The position numbers and the translations under genes were made by a program. A DNA stretch of 64,000 nt from Dallia pectoralis. Taxonomy: Eukaryota; Chordata; Actinopteri; Esociformes; Umbridae. Under the pieces are notes generated by a model, which had not been told where the DNA came from, searched no databases, and saw only the letters and a program-made list of their open reading frames with translations. Below are positions 62,340 to 64,000 of this stretch, piece after piece. The stretch covers positions 5,607,069-5,671,068 of the forward strand of contig CM055747.1 in assembly GCA_029465975.1 (NCBI GenBank). The letters are read 5' to 3'. How positions within the stretch are numbered: the first letter of the stretch is position 1; each line of letters begins with the position of its first letter.

Positions 62340-62550
62340 TATGTATATTCACGGCCTCGCTGTTGTTGTCTCCTTGTCCACGTGTATATATATTTATACA
62401 TATATATATATATATATATATATGTGTTTGTATATATTTACATGACCTCGTCGACGTTGTCTCCTTGTCCACGTGTATATATATTTATACATATATATAT
62501 ATATATGTGTTTGTATATATTTACATGACCTCGTCGACGTTGTCTCCTTG
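62340..62550. repeat. Three-copy repeat of a GC block joined to TA-rich DNA
   Basis: The block cctcgtcgacgttgtctcct plus tgtccacgtg occurs at about 62354, 62445 and 62528; the first is diverged (cctcgctgttgttgtctcc). Between copies lie (TA)n, atttatacatatata and tgtgtttgtatatatttac. Spacings of about 91 and 83 bp differ through the length of the (TA)n run. Confidence 0.9.
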
Positions 62551-63350
62551 TCCGCGTACACCTTAAGGCTATTTTCCGCGTGTTTGCAGGCCTCGGGGCG
62601 TGTTGGTTGTCTTTTGCACACGAGGGTGTCAGTAGACACACAGACACATAGGCAGATGTTGGGCGGCTGATAAAGTCCTCTGGGAGAAGGAAGTGTTGGG
62701 TGGTGAAGCAGGGTCAGACCGAGTGGATAGGAGTGGCTGATTGATGCCGCTGTGACGGGTGCAGTTAGGGTGGAGTACTGTGTGTGTGTGTGTGCGTGTG
62801 TGTGTGCGTGTTTGTGTGCAGGGCAGGGCCGGCTGCATGCTCCGCAGCTTATATCACTCCCAGCTGTTGTTTTTCCTCCGCCTACTTTCGTTCATATCTC
62901 CCCGCCTTTAGGGCACAAGCCTCCTCTACTGGCACGCACGCACGCACACACACTCACACACACGCTCAAGCGCACACGCACGCATCCACGACGAGGCCAC
63001 CGCTGGAGGGAGGTATAGAAAGGCACACAAAGCGAGATAATTAATGCTAGGAACTGCGACCGGCTAGACTTTCTTTAGTTTAACTGTTTGTCGGTATTAA
63101 TGTTTCAAAGGCACCTTTCAATATAGGACAACGTCCGCCTGTCAATATAGGACAACATCAATATATTTGTTTTTATCTGTTTATTCTGTCAGTCATTCGA
63201 GGTCTGCCCCTGTACGTCTGTCTGTCTCTATTTGTCAGGTCTCGGTGTGTCGAATTACGGAGATTGGATTCACCTCAGACCTGAGTCATGTCCTTCAGGG
63301 CACTGGTAAAGAGCTTAAGCTAGACAGACTGTTGTACCTGGAGCAAGAAT
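62551..63350. other. Non-coding stretch with GT and CA tracts
   Basis: (GT)n at 62780-62820 and a CA/CACG tract at 62932-62990. A 19-base block, caatatag gacaac and neighbours, occurs twice at 63120-63155. No exon recognised. Confidence 0.4.
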
Positions 63351-63970
63351 AGATGGAGATGGGGAAAGAGAGACGAGATTAGATGGAGTTGGGGAAAGAG
63401 AGACGAGGTTAGATGGAGTTGGGGAAAGAGAGACGAGATTAGATGGAGTTGGGGAAAGAGAGACGAGATTAGATGGAGTTGGGGAAAGAGAGACAAGATT
63501 AGATGGAGTTGGGGAAAGAGAGACAAGATTAGATGGAGTTGGGGAAAGAGAGACGAGATTTGATGGAGTTAGGGAAAGAGAGACGAGATTAGATGGAGTT
63601 AGGGAAAGAGAGACGAGATTAGATGGAGTTGGGGAAAGAGAGACGAGATTAGATGGAGTTGGGGAACGAGAGACGAGATTAGATGGAGTTGGGGAAAGAG
63701 AGACGAGATTAGATGGAGTTGGGGAAAGAGAGACAAGATTAGATGGAGTTGGGGAAAGAGAGACAAGATTAGATGGAGTTGGGGAAAGAGAGTCAAGGTT
63801 AGGTGGAGTTGGGGAAAGAGAGACAAGATTAGATGGAGTTGGGGAACGAGAGACGAGGTTAGATGGAGTTGAGGAAAGAGAGACAAGATTAGATGGAGTT
63901 GGGGAACGAGAGACGAGGTTAGATGGAGTTGAGGAAAGAGAGACAAGATTAGATGGAGTTGGGGAAGGAG
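63351..63970. repeat. 30-bp purine-rich minisatellite, 20 copies
   Basis: The unit is ggggaaagagagacgagatt plus agatggagtt. Twenty units of exactly 30 bp run from 63361 to 63960 with substitutions only (gacaag/gacgag, aacgag/aaagag, tagg/tggg, gagg/gggg). The unit is about 85 per cent purine on the plus strand. The frames through it are artefacts. Confidence 0.96.
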
Positions 63971-64000
63971 GGAGGCAGAGGTGGAAAATGAGAGTTAGAG

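Overview
The window is vertebrate nuclear DNA, almost certainly from a ray-finned fish. It holds spliced genes with GT-AG introns, a claudin, Tc1-like and hAT-like DNA transposons, tRNA-derived SINEs and a very large load of minisatellites and (GT)n tracts. The SINE types, and a dispersed repeat of the form 'cccaaatggcaccctattccctatatagtgcac', resemble those I know from pike and salmonids, so an esocid or salmonid-like fish is my best guess. That assignment is an inference.

Four genes are recognised with confidence. From left to right they are prrg3 (minus, 8997-10793, three coding exons), ripply1 (minus, 17782-19776, four coding exons), cldn2 (plus, 26315-27139, single exon) and rbm41 (minus, 29153-33926, six coding exons). 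For every spliced gene I rebuilt the exons from splice sites, and the reading phases agree at all junctions. RIPPLY1-CLDN2-RBM41 matches the human Xq22.3 order, except that MORC4, which lies between CLDN2 and RBM41 in mammals, is not visible. PRRG3 (human Xq28) is also linked here. A fifth gene on the plus strand starts at 40991 with a nine-codon first exon and a clear 5' leader. It appears to continue at 56803-57006 after a 15.8-kb intron. I do not recognise its product beyond a lysine- and acid-rich, probably nuclear N-terminus.

Region by region: 1-8996 is AT-rich and gene-free, with an indel-free 55-copy 30-bp array. 8997-20000 holds prrg3, a decayed Tc1 transposon and ripply1, whose upstream region is cut by a 500-N assembly gap. 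20368-26314 is non-coding sequence between ripply1 and cldn2. 27140-29152 is the convergent cldn2/rbm41 boundary, with a SINE and a strong CTCF-type motif. 33454-35353 holds two minisatellites at the 5' part of rbm41. 35684-37249 is a non-autonomous hAT element with a perfect 8-bp target-site duplication. 40.5-64 kb is GC-richer, full of (GT)n tracts and several kilobase-scale arrays, and is mostly intron of the unrecognised plus-strand gene.

I see no undescribed multi-gene system. The most unusual signals are a minisatellite in rbm41 that has copied a real exon 3' end with its splice donor, a GC-AG intron in rbm41, and a 2.1-kb CpG- and ACGTG-dense array in the big intron. The functions assigned to the four named genes are family knowledge, not something the sequence proves.
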